From Solitalea lacus (GTDB taxonomy: Bacteria > Bacteroidota > Bacteroidia > Sphingobacteriales > Sphingobacteriaceae), in the NCBI RefSeq assembly GCF_022014595.1, contig NZ_CP091740.1:806001-870000 (forward strand): DNA of 64,000 bases, read 5' to 3'. A model generated the notes under the pieces. That model worked only from the letters and a program-made list of their open reading frames with translations, searched no databases and was not told the origin of the DNA. Both the position numbers and the translations under genes were made by a program. Shown in pieces: positions 1 through 8,166 of the stretch (the first letter of the stretch is position 1; each line of letters begins with the position of its first letter).

Positions 1-888
1 ATGGCTATCACCATGCAAAAGTTTTCAACTGTATGGGAGCAAGAAAAGGAAAATTATGATTTAGTCTTTTGTTTGGGCGACCGCTATGAGATGTTTGCCG
101 CTGTAGCTGCCTCGGTTCCTTTTAATATAAGAATGGCACATTTGCATGGAGGAGAAACAACGCTCGGGGCCATTGATAATAAATTCAGGCATTGCTTAAG
201 CCTTTTTTCTGTAATTCACTTTACAGCTACAGCTGATTATGCTCAGCGAGTTAAGGAGATAATTGGTAATGATGAAAACGTTTTCAATGTAGGCGCATTG
301 AGTTTAGACAATCTGAAAGATGTAGAATTGTATTCTAAAGAAGGATTTAATCAAGCTTTTGGAATAGACATTTTAAAGCCAACCGTTTTGGTTACTTTTC
401 ACCCTGAAACGGTTTCTGTAGAGAAGAATATTGATTATGTGAAGGAGCTGATTGCTGCTTTGGATGAGCTAGAGGAGCAGATTGTGATCACCATGCCAAA
501 TGCTGACACAATGGGAAATGCCATGCGCAAGGAGTATCAGCAATTTATTGATGGAAAAGAGAATGTAATTGGCATTGAACATTTTGGGATTAAAGGCTAT
601 TTTTCATGTATGAAATATGCAGCCTATTTGTTGGGTAATACATCCAGTGGAATTATTGAAGCTGCTTCGTTGAATAAGTACGTTATCAATGTTGGCGATA
701 GACAAAAAGGACGTGCTGTTTCAGAAAACATTATTCAGGTGGCTCCAACAAAGCATGAAATACTGGTAGCTTGCAAAAAAGCAAAGCAACTAGGTGAATA
801 TATAGGACGCAATAGCTATTATCAGGGTAATGTTGCTGATAATATAATAGCAGTACTTAAAAAAGTTATAGTTAAAGCAACGAATTGA
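1..888 (+). CDS. Hydrolysing NDP-sugar 2-epimerase (LegG/NeuC-like), 5' partial
   Basis: This is the C-terminal ~295 residues of a WecB/NeuC-type UDP/GDP-sugar 2-epimerase that removes the nucleotide and inverts C2 to give a free ManNAc-type sugar. Visible family motifs are CLGDRYE (about 24-30), AHLHGGE (46-52), the TFHPET segment (about 132) and GNTSSGIIEA (about 212). Family members are about 370-390 residues, so some 80 N-terminal residues should lie left of the window and the Met at base 1 is probably internal. Its stop overlaps the next gene by 4 nt. With the PtmE-like and CMP-nonulosonate synthetase genes that follow, the likely substrate is a GDP-linked 2,4-diacetamido sugar of the legionaminic acid route. 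The NeuC reaction on UDP-GlcNAc is the alternative. Confidence 0.85.
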   Translation: MAITMQKFSTVWEQEKENYDLVFCLGDRYEMFAAVAASVPFNIRMAHLHGGETTLGAIDNKFRHCLSLFSVIHFTATADYAQRVKEIIGNDENVFNVGALSLDNLKDVELYSKEGFNQAFGIDILKPTVLVTFHPETVSVEKNIDYVKELIAALDELEEQIVITMPNADTMGNAMRKEYQQFIDGKENVIGIEHFGIKGYFSCMKYAAYLLGNTSSGIIEAASLNKYVINVGDRQKGRAVSENIIQVAPTKHEILVACKKAKQLGEYIGRNSYYQGNVADNIIAVLKKVIVKATN

Positions 889-1937
889 AAGATTTTAGTA
901 AACATATCATTTTAAATACGGCTTCTGCCCGTGATGCATTACGTAAGTTGGATAACCTCCCTTCATTGGAAGATCGTACGCTTTTTGTAATTGATGATAC
1001 CAATAAATTATTAGGATCGATAACTGATGGTGATATACGACGAGGATTGTTGAATGATAAAGAGATTTCCGACAACTGTACGGTATTCATGAACCCTGGG
1101 TTTAAACGCTTGAGTGAATCAAACATCAGTTTAGAGCAGATCAACGAATTCCGGGGAAAAGATATTTACCTGGTGCCAGTTTTAAACGGTTCAGGTGAAA
1201 TTGTTCAACTACTTGATCTGAAGAAACAACGATCAATGATTCCTGCTTCTGCCTTAATTATGGCGGGAGGCAAAGGTGAACGATTGAAACCTCTAACAGA
1301 TTCGGTGCCAAAGCCCATGCTCAAAGTGGGGAACAAACCAATCATTGAATATAACATTGATCGTTTGGCTAGTTTCGGTATAACACAGCAATACATCAGT
1401 ATTAAGTATTTGGGAAGTCAAATTGAAGATTATTTTGGAGATGGCCAGGCGAAGGAGATTTCGATAAAATATATTCAGGAAGATCAACCTTTGGGAACCT
1501 TGGGAGCACTTGCTTTGGTAAAAGAGATTAAGCATGAGCATCTTTTGGTTATGAATTCCGACATATTAACTAATATTGATTACGAGGATTTCTTTAAGTT
1601 CTATATTGAATCGGGGGCTGATTTATGCGTGGCCAGTATTCCGTATAAAGTGAAGATTCCTTATGCTGTGTTGGAAACAAACGAGAATAGCATACTTTCA
1701 TTTAAAGAAAAGCCCACTTATACCTACTATTCAAACGGCGGTATTTATTTCATGCGATCGGCTTTAAAGGAAATGATTCCATCGAATTCATTTTACAATG
1801 CCACCGATTTGATGGAAGAATTAATTAAAGAAGGAAGGAAAGTTGCTCACTATCCCTTGTTAAGTTATTGGTTAGATATTGGTCGCCATGAAGATTTCGC
1901 TAAAGCCCAGGAAGAAGTGAAGCATGTTAAATGGTAA
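885..1937 (+). CDS. CBS-domain nucleotidyltransferase (PtmE/LegE-like sugar-1-P guanylyltransferase)
   Basis: The 350-residue protein has two N-terminal CBS motifs (about 10-60 and 65-115) followed by a RmlA-type nucleotidyltransferase domain starting near 122 with the signature MAGGKGERLKPLT and the sugar-site segment PKPML. This CBS-plus-NTase architecture is that of PtmE, which makes GDP-glucosamine at the start of the legionaminic acid pathway in Campylobacter. The start is TTG at 885, chosen because TTGA overlaps the stop of the upstream gene and the CBS domain begins directly after it. Its stop overlaps the next gene by 7 nt, so the three genes are translationally coupled. GDP specificity is inferred from context; the sequence alone shows only the fold. 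Confidence 0.8.
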   Translation: MKDFSKHIILNTASARDALRKLDNLPSLEDRTLFVIDDTNKLLGSITDGDIRRGLLNDKEISDNCTVFMNPGFKRLSESNISLEQINEFRGKDIYLVPVLNGSGEIVQLLDLKKQRSMIPASALIMAGGKGERLKPLTDSVPKPMLKVGNKPIIEYNIDRLASFGITQQYISIKYLGSQIEDYFGDGQAKEISIKYIQEDQPLGTLGALALVKEIKHEHLLVMNSDILTNIDYEDFFKFYIESGADLCVASIPYKVKIPYAVLETNENSILSFKEKPTYTYYSNGGIYFMRSALKEMIPSNSFYNATDLMEELIKEGRKVAHYPLLSYWLDIGRHEDFAKAQEEVKHVKW

Positions 1938-2635
1938 AAATGATAACTGATACTTTATTCATTATTCCTGCACGAGGAGGCTCCAAAGGTATTCCCGATA
2001 AGAATATCAAGCCTTTAGGAGGAAAGCCCTTAATTCATTGGTCGATAGCTATTGCCAGAGCATTAACCGAAGATGAAAATATTTGTGTAAGTACCGATAG
2101 CGAGAAAATAAAAGAAGTTGCAGAGCAAACTGGTCTTAAAGTTCCATTTTTAAGACCTCAAGAATTAGCTACAGATAATGCAGGTACCTATGAAGTACTA
2201 TTACATGCTTTACAATTTTATAAAGAGAAAGGGAAAGAATATAAAAATGTGGTGTTATTACAACCCACTTCTCCATTTAGATCCATCAAGCAAGTAAAAG
2301 AAGCAATTGAATTGTATAATGAGAAATTGGATATGATTGTTTCGGTAAGGGAATCGTCAGACTCTCCTTATTATACCTTGTTTGAGGAAAACGCGGCAGG
2401 TTACCTAAAGAAATCAAAGGAAAGTAACTTTGTAAGAAGGCAAGATTGTCCAAAGGTTTACGCCTACAATGGAGCAATTTATGTAATTAATGTTGAATCA
2501 TTATTAAAACAGCCAGTCCATCAGTTTTCCAAAATAAAAAAATACGTGATGGACGAGATCTCATCAATTGATTTGGATACTCCTTTAGATTGGGCCTGGG
2601 CTGAATTTGTTTTAGAAAAAGGAATGGTGAAGTAG
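1931..2635 (+). CDS. legF: CMP-N,N'-diacetyllegionaminate / acylneuraminate cytidylyltransferase
   Basis: A 234-residue CMP-nonulosonate synthetase that activates a sialic-acid-like sugar with CTP. The nucleotide-binding motif IPARGGSKGIPDKNIKPLGG lies near residues 11-30, followed by the STDSEKI segment (about 55) and LLQPTSPFR (about 109), all typical of NeuA/LegF. Length matches the short bacterial single-domain type. ATG at 1931 overlaps the preceding stop; an in-frame ATG at 1940 is a possible alternative. It closes the nonulosonate gene group: 175 non-coding bases follow, holding only a weak GTATAA/TTATAC stem at about 2657. The match to LegF rather than NeuA or PseF rests on the two genes in front of it. 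Confidence 0.85.
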   Translation: MVKMITDTLFIIPARGGSKGIPDKNIKPLGGKPLIHWSIAIARALTEDENICVSTDSEKIKEVAEQTGLKVPFLRPQELATDNAGTYEVLLHALQFYKEKGKEYKNVVLLQPTSPFRSIKQVKEAIELYNEKLDMIVSVRESSDSPYYTLFEENAAGYLKKSKESNFVRRQDCPKVYAYNGAIYVINVESLLKQPVHQFSKIKKYVMDEISSIDLDTPLDWAWAEFVLEKGMVK

Positions 2636-2810
2636 TGGTACTGCATCAATCGAGTATAAGTATTTATACCCAAAATATTTTCTCAAAAACCTACATACAC
2701 CTAACAATCACTCGTTTTTAATATTAAGTTAATATTAATTAATGAATTGAGTTTGAAGAGTTAATAAATCTTCCGAATTTAGCGGCCTTAAAATAATTTT
2801 GAACACCTGC

Positions 2811-3890
2811 ATGACCAACCAACAAACCAATACGGCAGTAAATGACGACGAAATTTCCTTAAAAGAGATTATACTGAAACTGAAAGAATGGGGGCAATAC
2901 TTGTTGTCCAAATGGGTAATTATTATTGCTGCTGGAATTTTCGGTGGAACCATTGGTTTTACTTACGCCTTATCTCAGAGGCCTCAATATACAGCAAGAC
3001 TAACTTTTGCCCTGGAAGAGGATAAGGGAGGAGGTATAGGCGCATATGCCGGTTTAGCTTCGCAGTTCGGTATTGATTTAGGCGGTGCAGGTGGTGGTGT
3101 GTTTTCAGGCGATAACCTTTTGGAGCTAATGAAGTCCCGTTCAATGATAGAACGAACTTTATTGAGCGAAGTTGAAATAAACGGTAAAAAACAAAGCTTG
3201 GCCGATTATTACATTTCAATTAATAAGCTAAGGGAAATGTGGGCTAAGAAACCAGAGCTTTTAAATATTAACTTCACGTTTAACACTAACCGTTCCAAAT
3301 TTACTCGGGTGCAGGATAGCGTGTTAAATACTATAACAGAAAATCTTAAGAAAAGCAGTATTTCAGTAGATAAAACTGATAAAAAGTTAAGCATCATTGC
3401 CATAACTTGTAAATCTCAAGACGAACTGTTTTCAAAATACTTTACTGAAAATCTGGTGCAAACGGTGACTGATTTTTATGTAAAAACCAAAACAGGCCGT
3501 TCTGCTAAAAGTGTGGCTATTCTTCAAAATAAAGCCGATTCCTTACGTAATGAAATGAATCGTGCCATGTACGGTAGAGCAGCTGCTGTTGATCAAACAC
3601 TTAATTTAAATCCAGCCCGTCAAACAGCAACTGTCCCATCGCAACGTAAGACAGTTGATATACAAGTATTAAGTGCTGCTTATGGTGAGGTGGTTAAAAA
3701 TCTGGAAATATCCAAAATGGCTTTGATGCGGGAAACACCTTTTATTCAGGTAATTGATGAACCTATTTTGCCGCTGAGTAAGGAAAAATATGGGAAGATG
3801 AAGGGATTGATGATGGGAGGAATACTCGCTGGATTTTTGACAGTGGTGGGATTGTTGGGAAGAAAGGTGTTTTCGGGAATCATGGAATAG
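2811..3890 (+). CDS. Wzz-family chain-length determinant / polysaccharide co-polymerase
   Basis: About 359 residues with the Wzz layout: a short cytoplasmic N-terminus, a membrane segment (about 33-55, VIIIAAGIFGGTIGF), a large periplasmic part, and a second membrane segment near the C-terminus (about 330-350, MMGGILAGFLTVVGLL). It should set the chain length of the surface polysaccharide in the inner membrane. No kinase (Wzc) domain follows, and no Wza-type export gene lies in the window. ATG at 2811 is preferred; an in-frame TTG at 2799 would add four residues. The periplasmic stretch near 75-105 is Gly-rich, as in Bacteroidota homologues. It stands alone between the nonulosonate genes and the rfbD fragment. 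Confidence 0.8.
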   Translation: MTNQQTNTAVNDDEISLKEIILKLKEWGQYLLSKWVIIIAAGIFGGTIGFTYALSQRPQYTARLTFALEEDKGGGIGAYAGLASQFGIDLGGAGGGVFSGDNLLELMKSRSMIERTLLSEVEINGKKQSLADYYISINKLREMWAKKPELLNINFTFNTNRSKFTRVQDSVLNTITENLKKSSISVDKTDKKLSIIAITCKSQDELFSKYFTENLVQTVTDFYVKTKTGRSAKSVAILQNKADSLRNEMNRAMYGRAAAVDQTLNLNPARQTATVPSQRKTVDIQVLSAAYGEVVKNLEISKMALMRETPFIQVIDEPILPLSKEKYGKMKGLMMGGILAGFLTVVGLLGRKVFSGIME

Positions 3891-3990
3891 GAAGTGTATT
3901 TCACCGATTTTGAAGGTGGGATTATACCGATTTGGGTGGTTAAACAATAAAACAATTTAACAAAACAAAAAACTAACCTTTTTGAGGCAC

Positions 3991-4164
3991 ATGAATATAA
4001 TAGTAACGGGTGCAAATGGTCAGTTAGGAAATGAATTGAGATTATTGACTCATATCCGTCCTCACTTTAGTGTGATGGATAAGCAAAAGGTGAAAGCTGA
4101 ATTTGGTTTGCAAATTCCATACTGGAGGGAAAGTTTGAAAGATTGTTTAGAACTGATTAAATAA
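3991..4164 (+). pseudogene. rfbD (dTDP-4-dehydrorhamnose reductase) remnant with internal deletion
   Basis: A 57-codon ORF that starts like RfbD (MNIIVTGANGQLGNELRLL, the Rossmann motif GANGQLG) and after about 23 residues switches to what reads as the extreme C-terminus of the same family (FGLQIPYWRESLKDCLELIK). Some 230 middle residues are missing, with the frame kept. The protein cannot be an active reductase because it lacks the SDR Tyr-Lys pair and the substrate domain. The rest of the dTDP-rhamnose set (rfbA, rfbB, rfbC) is not in this window. It is best read as a scar left when a rhamnose block was replaced by the CDP-dideoxyhexose block that begins 11 nt further on. Confidence 0.75.
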
Positions 4165-4174
4165 ACAGGTGGTT

Positions 4175-5206
4175 ATGCAAAAGTATACCTTAAAAGTTCA
4201 GGAAGTTGTAATTGAAACGAATGATACTGTCACTATTCGTTTCAAGCAACCTGCCTTGAAAAAAGTTAAGTATAAACCTGGCCAATATCTTACCATTTGT
4301 GTAAACGTTAATGGACGTAAATATAGACGTCCATATTCTATTTCATCTGCACCAGGTATTGATTCGACTGTTGATGTTACTGTAAAACGTGTTGAAGGAG
4401 GAGTGGTATCTAATTTCTTAAATGATTCCGTTGTTGAAGGACAGATGATGGAAGTTTTAGAACCTACTGGGGATTTTATCATAGATGAGAATCGGAATTC
4501 AGCAAACCTATTATTATGGGGTGCAGGAAGTGGTATAACACCTCTATTATCAATTCTGAAAACTTCTCTAATCAATTCAACTGGTCACATAAGTCTGGTT
4601 TATTGTAATCGGGATCATGATTCGGTAACCTTTAAGGAAATTCTTGATGAGATGGTTGAGCAAAATGCTGACCGACTAAAAGTATATTATATCTATTCTA
4701 AACCTAAAAGGGAGGATCATAATATCTTTCAGACGGGAAGACTTAATAAGCAGATGGTTCATAAGATAATAGAAGGAATTATTGATCCTATAAATACACT
4801 TCATTATATCTGTGGCCCAAAAGGAATAAAGGATACAGTTGTTAATGAACTTACCTCTTTAGGTCTTCCGGAAAATCAAATTTATTTTGAAAACTTTGAG
4901 AAAACGATTGGTCCAAAAGAATTCGAAGGGGTAGAGGATCGAGAAATTTCGATCTGCTTTAATGGAACGAATTCAATTATAATAGTGGAGAAAGGAAAAT
5001 CCTTTTTAGATGCCGCTTTAGACTCTGGGTTTGATTTACCGTATAGTTGTCAAATTGGAACTTGCTTAGAATGTAAAGGGAAAATTTTAAAAGGTGATGT
5101 TAGAATGATAGGCATGGAAAAGGTTCCAAACGAATTAATGGCTGATGAATGCCTTCTTTGTTGCTCACATCCATTAACCGATAATGTTCAGATCCAAATA
5201 AATTAG
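4175..5206 (+). CDS. rfbI: CDP-6-deoxy-delta-3,4-glucoseen reductase-type flavo-iron-sulfur protein (E3)
   Basis: A 343-residue reductase with an FAD domain (RRPYSISS near 54), an NAD(P)H domain (GAGSGITPLLSIL near 113) and a C-terminal plant-type [2Fe-2S] ferredoxin domain (CQIGTCLEC near 293 and CLLCC near 328). In the 3,6-dideoxyhexose pathway this E3 protein passes electrons to RfbH (E1), which is encoded at 18984. ATG at 4175 is preferred; GTG at 4169 would add two residues. It leads directly into rfbF and rfbG, which supports the assignment. Here the ferredoxin domain is C-terminal, unlike the N-terminal ferredoxin of enterobacterial AscD/DdhD, so this is a permuted version of that protein and the symbol is functional rather than strictly orthologous. 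Confidence 0.75.
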   Translation: MQKYTLKVQEVVIETNDTVTIRFKQPALKKVKYKPGQYLTICVNVNGRKYRRPYSISSAPGIDSTVDVTVKRVEGGVVSNFLNDSVVEGQMMEVLEPTGDFIIDENRNSANLLLWGAGSGITPLLSILKTSLINSTGHISLVYCNRDHDSVTFKEILDEMVEQNADRLKVYYIYSKPKREDHNIFQTGRLNKQMVHKIIEGIIDPINTLHYICGPKGIKDTVVNELTSLGLPENQIYFENFEKTIGPKEFEGVEDREISICFNGTNSIIIVEKGKSFLDAALDSGFDLPYSCQIGTCLECKGKILKGDVRMIGMEKVPNELMADECLLCCSHPLTDNVQIQIN

Positions 5207-5226
5207 AAATATATACAACACTAAAT

Positions 5227-5997
5227 ATGAAAGTAGTTTTACTGGCAGGGGGCTTAGGTACCCGTTTATCAGAAGAAACAGTACTAAAACCAAAACCCAT
5301 GGTTGAAATTGGTGGCATGCCCATTCTTTGGCACATCATGAAGATCTATTCCGCTCATGGATTCAATGACTTTGTGATCTGTCTTGGTTACAAAGGTTAT
5401 GTGATCAAAGAGTATTTTGCAAACTACTTTTTACATAAATCGGATGTTACCATTGATCTCAAAAGTAATGCAGTAAAAGTGCATGACTCACAGGCAGAGC
5501 CTTGGAATATCACTTTAGTTGACACCGGTAATGAATCAATGACCGGAGGACGCGTAAAGCGTATTCAGCATCATATTGGCAATGAGCCTTTCATGCTAAC
5601 CTATGGTGATGGTTTAGCTAACGTAGATATTAAAGCCTTGGTTGATTTCCATAAGAAAAGTGGTAAGCATTGTACTGTTACTTCGGTGCAGCCAACTGGA
5701 AGATTTGGCTCTTTGAATATTAATGGAGATAGCTCAGTTCACTCTTTCCTCGAGAAACCCAAAGGGGACGGTTCCTGGATCAATGGCGGCTTCTTTGTTT
5801 GTCAACCGGAGGTGTTTGATTATATCGAAAATGATTCAACCATTTTTGAGCGTGCCCCTATGGAAAAATTAGCTTCTGATGGGCAGATGGTTGCTTATCA
5901 GCATGAAGGCTTTTGGAAACCTATGGATACATTGCGCGATAAAATAGAATTAGAAGAAAACTGGACTGCTAATAAAGCCCCCTGGAAAATTTGGTAA
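5227..5997 (+). CDS. rfbF: Glucose-1-phosphate cytidylyltransferase
   Basis: The 256-residue protein starts with the RmlA-type signature LLAGGLGTRLSEET and carries the RfbF-typical segments PKPMVEIGG (about 19), TYGDGLANVD (about 120) and EGFWKPMDT (about 233). Length matches RfbF/DdhA. It makes CDP-glucose, the entry to CDP-linked 3,6-dideoxyhexoses. It lies 20 nt after the E3 reductase and just before rfbG, a standard arrangement. Confidence 0.93.
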   Translation: MKVVLLAGGLGTRLSEETVLKPKPMVEIGGMPILWHIMKIYSAHGFNDFVICLGYKGYVIKEYFANYFLHKSDVTIDLKSNAVKVHDSQAEPWNITLVDTGNESMTGGRVKRIQHHIGNEPFMLTYGDGLANVDIKALVDFHKKSGKHCTVTSVQPTGRFGSLNINGDSSVHSFLEKPKGDGSWINGGFFVCQPEVFDYIENDSTIFERAPMEKLASDGQMVAYQHEGFWKPMDTLRDKIELEENWTANKAPWKIW

Positions 5998-6002
5998 GCA
6001 TC

Positions 6003-7097
6003 ATGTTTAAGTCATTAGAGGAAACATATAAAGGCAAAAAAGTTTTTTTAACAGGGCATACAGGCTTCAAAGGAGCGTGGATGTTGAAAATCTTATCAAT
6101 GTTAGGTGCTAAAGTTCAAGGCTATGCATTGGCACCTGAAAATGAGTTTGATCTCTATCATCTTATTGATGGAGACAAGCTATGTACTTCAACCATTGGC
6201 GATTTGAGGGATAAAGAACTTTTAAAGAATACAATTCTTAGTTTTCAACCCGATTTTATTTTTCATTTGGCAGCGCAGCCTCTTGTTCGATTGTCTTATG
6301 AAATTCCTTCTGAAACATTTGAGGTAAACGCTATTGGCACCGCCAACTTATTGGATGGTGTACGTTTATTGAATAAACCCTGTAATGTTGTTTTAATCAC
6401 TACTGACAAGGTATATCACAATAACGAATGGGAATATCCTTATCGTGAAACTGACCGTTTAGGTGGTTATGATCCTTACAGTGCCAGTAAAGCTTGCGCG
6501 GAATTAGTGATTGATTCTTATCGTAATTCTTTTTTCAACCTTAAGAAATACGATGAACATCAAAAAGCTATTGCGGTAACTCGAGCCGGGAATGTGATAG
6601 GGGGAGGCGATTGGGCAAAAGATCGATTGATGCCTGATATTGCACGCGCATTGGTTAAGAACGAAACTATTGAAATTCGCAATCCTAATTCCGTTAGGCC
6701 TTGGCAACATGTATTGGAACCGGTTATGGGTTACCTTTTATTAGGATTAAAATTGAAAGAAGACCCGATTCGATTCGCACAAGCCTACAATTTCGGCCCT
6801 TATGCTACTGATGCCTTGCCGGTAGTTGATATGGTTGAATTGGCCATTAAGGCTTGGGGATGCGGAAATTACAAAATAAAGAATGCTGCTGATCAACCAC
6901 ATGAAGCAGCTTTGCTAAAGCTTGATATAAGTAAAGCTGGAGTGGATTTAGTTTGGCGGCCTAAAATGAATGCTAGTCAAGCAATTCAGTTTACCATTGA
7001 TTGGTATAAACAATTTGATATCAATAGAGATGATATAGATGGGTTTACGAATAGCCAAATAAACAATTTTGAGATACTAAATACTGAAATTCAGTGA
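6003..7097 (+). CDS. rfbG: CDP-glucose 4,6-dehydratase
   Basis: A 364-residue extended SDR. The NAD motif TGHTGFKGAW near residue 17 and the TTDKVY / YSASK catalytic segments are those of RfbG. It converts CDP-glucose to CDP-4-keto-6-deoxyglucose. ATG at 6003 gives the usual RfbG N-terminus; a TTG at 5991 would overlap rfbF and add four residues. The gene ends in a GTGA overlap with the next SDR, so translation is coupled. Confidence 0.93.
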   Translation: MFKSLEETYKGKKVFLTGHTGFKGAWMLKILSMLGAKVQGYALAPENEFDLYHLIDGDKLCTSTIGDLRDKELLKNTILSFQPDFIFHLAAQPLVRLSYEIPSETFEVNAIGTANLLDGVRLLNKPCNVVLITTDKVYHNNEWEYPYRETDRLGGYDPYSASKACAELVIDSYRNSFFNLKKYDEHQKAIAVTRAGNVIGGGDWAKDRLMPDIARALVKNETIEIRNPNSVRPWQHVLEPVMGYLLLGLKLKEDPIRFAQAYNFGPYATDALPVVDMVELAIKAWGCGNYKIKNAADQPHEAALLKLDISKAGVDLVWRPKMNASQAIQFTIDWYKQFDINRDDIDGFTNSQINNFEILNTEIQ

Positions 7098-8155
7098 ATG
7101 AAATCATTAGACAAGACCTGGAATATATAAGTAACTCAGGTATTGAATGGGGTAGATTTAAGGATAAAACAGTTCTTATTTCGGGAGCAAATGGATTCAT
7201 TCCATCTTATCTGGTTGAATCATTGTTGTTTGTAAATAATTTGCTGAATCAGAATACAAGAGTAATCGCATTAGTCAGAAACAAAGAAAAGGCGGAAAAA
7301 AGATTTAGAAATTATTTAAATAATCACTTATTAGAAATCTTGGTTCAAGACGTTTGTCAACCAATTGATCTTAATATTAAAGTAGATTATATTATTCATG
7401 CAGCAAGTCAAGCTAGTCCAAAGTATTATTCAATCGATCCTGTCGGAACTCTGAATGCAAATATTTTTGGAACAATAAATCTATTATCATTAGCTGTTAA
7501 ATCTTCTGCTCAAAGTTGTCTGTTTTTTAGTTCCAGTGAAGTTTACGGTGAAGTTGAAGAGGATTTTATTCCTATTAAAGAGGATGGTTATGGTTATTTA
7601 AATCCAACTTCTGTTAGGTCTTGTTATGCGGAAAGTAAAAGAATGGGAGAAACAATTTGTGTAAGCTGGGCACATCAGTATGGGGTTGATGTGAAAATTG
7701 TAAGACCATTTCATACTTACGGACCTATGATGGATTTAACCGATGGGAGAGTATTTGCAGATTTTGTTGCTGATATAGTTCTCAATCGTGATATAATAAT
7801 GAAAAGTGATGGGACAGCAGTTAGAGCCTATTGTTATTTATCTGATGCAATCATCGCCTATTTTTTAGTATTGTTAAAAGGGGCTCAAGCTGAAAGTTAT
7901 AATATAGGGAACCCTCAAGGTGTATGCAGTGTAATTGATTTAGCTAATAAATTAGTTTCATCTTTCCCAGAGAAAAAACTAAAAGTGATAAGAAAGGAAA
8001 ATATGGATTCAAATTATATTCCTTCTAAAGCAAATAAAGTTATCCCAAATATAGATAAGGTTACTTCTTTAGGATGGAAACCCAAAGTTTCAATTGAAGA
8101 AGGATTTACTCGAACAGTAATTAGTTATGAATCTAATTTAGATTTAACTTTTTAA
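7094..8155 (+). CDS. NAD(P)-dependent epimerase/reductase (SDR) of the CDP-dideoxyhexose block
   Basis: A 353-residue extended SDR with the Rossmann motif SGANGFIPS (about 30-38), the SSSEVYGE segment (about 149) and a YAESK catalytic Tyr-Lys pair (about 177). It starts at GTG inside a GTGA overlap with rfbG. In CDP-dideoxyhexose loci this position is taken by the sugar-specific SDR (paratose/abequose synthase, 5-epimerase, or the YerF-type reductase acting after YerE). Because a YerE-like gene follows 11 nt on, a YerF-like side-chain reductase or a C5 epimerase are the best guesses; the sequence alone does not decide. The gene has more AT-rich third positions than rfbF and rfbG. Confidence 0.65.
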   Translation: MNEIIRQDLEYISNSGIEWGRFKDKTVLISGANGFIPSYLVESLLFVNNLLNQNTRVIALVRNKEKAEKRFRNYLNNHLLEILVQDVCQPIDLNIKVDYIIHAASQASPKYYSIDPVGTLNANIFGTINLLSLAVKSSAQSCLFFSSSEVYGEVEEDFIPIKEDGYGYLNPTSVRSCYAESKRMGETICVSWAHQYGVDVKIVRPFHTYGPMMDLTDGRVFADFVADIVLNRDIIMKSDGTAVRAYCYLSDAIIAYFLVLLKGAQAESYNIGNPQGVCSVIDLANKLVSSFPEKKLKVIRKENMDSNYIPSKANKVIPNIDKVTSLGWKPKVSIEEGFTRTVISYESNLDLTF

Positions 8156-8166
8156 TAAATTCAATT

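Noticed and set aside
2794-2801. TAATTTTG as a promoter -7 element for the wzz-like gene
   Set aside because: No TTG at the right distance upstream, and the transcript would begin at or inside the start codon; it may be chance in AT-rich DNA.
4198-4575. A 125-residue open frame on the - strand
   Set aside because: Antisense shadow of the E3 reductase FAD domain, with no recognisable motif.
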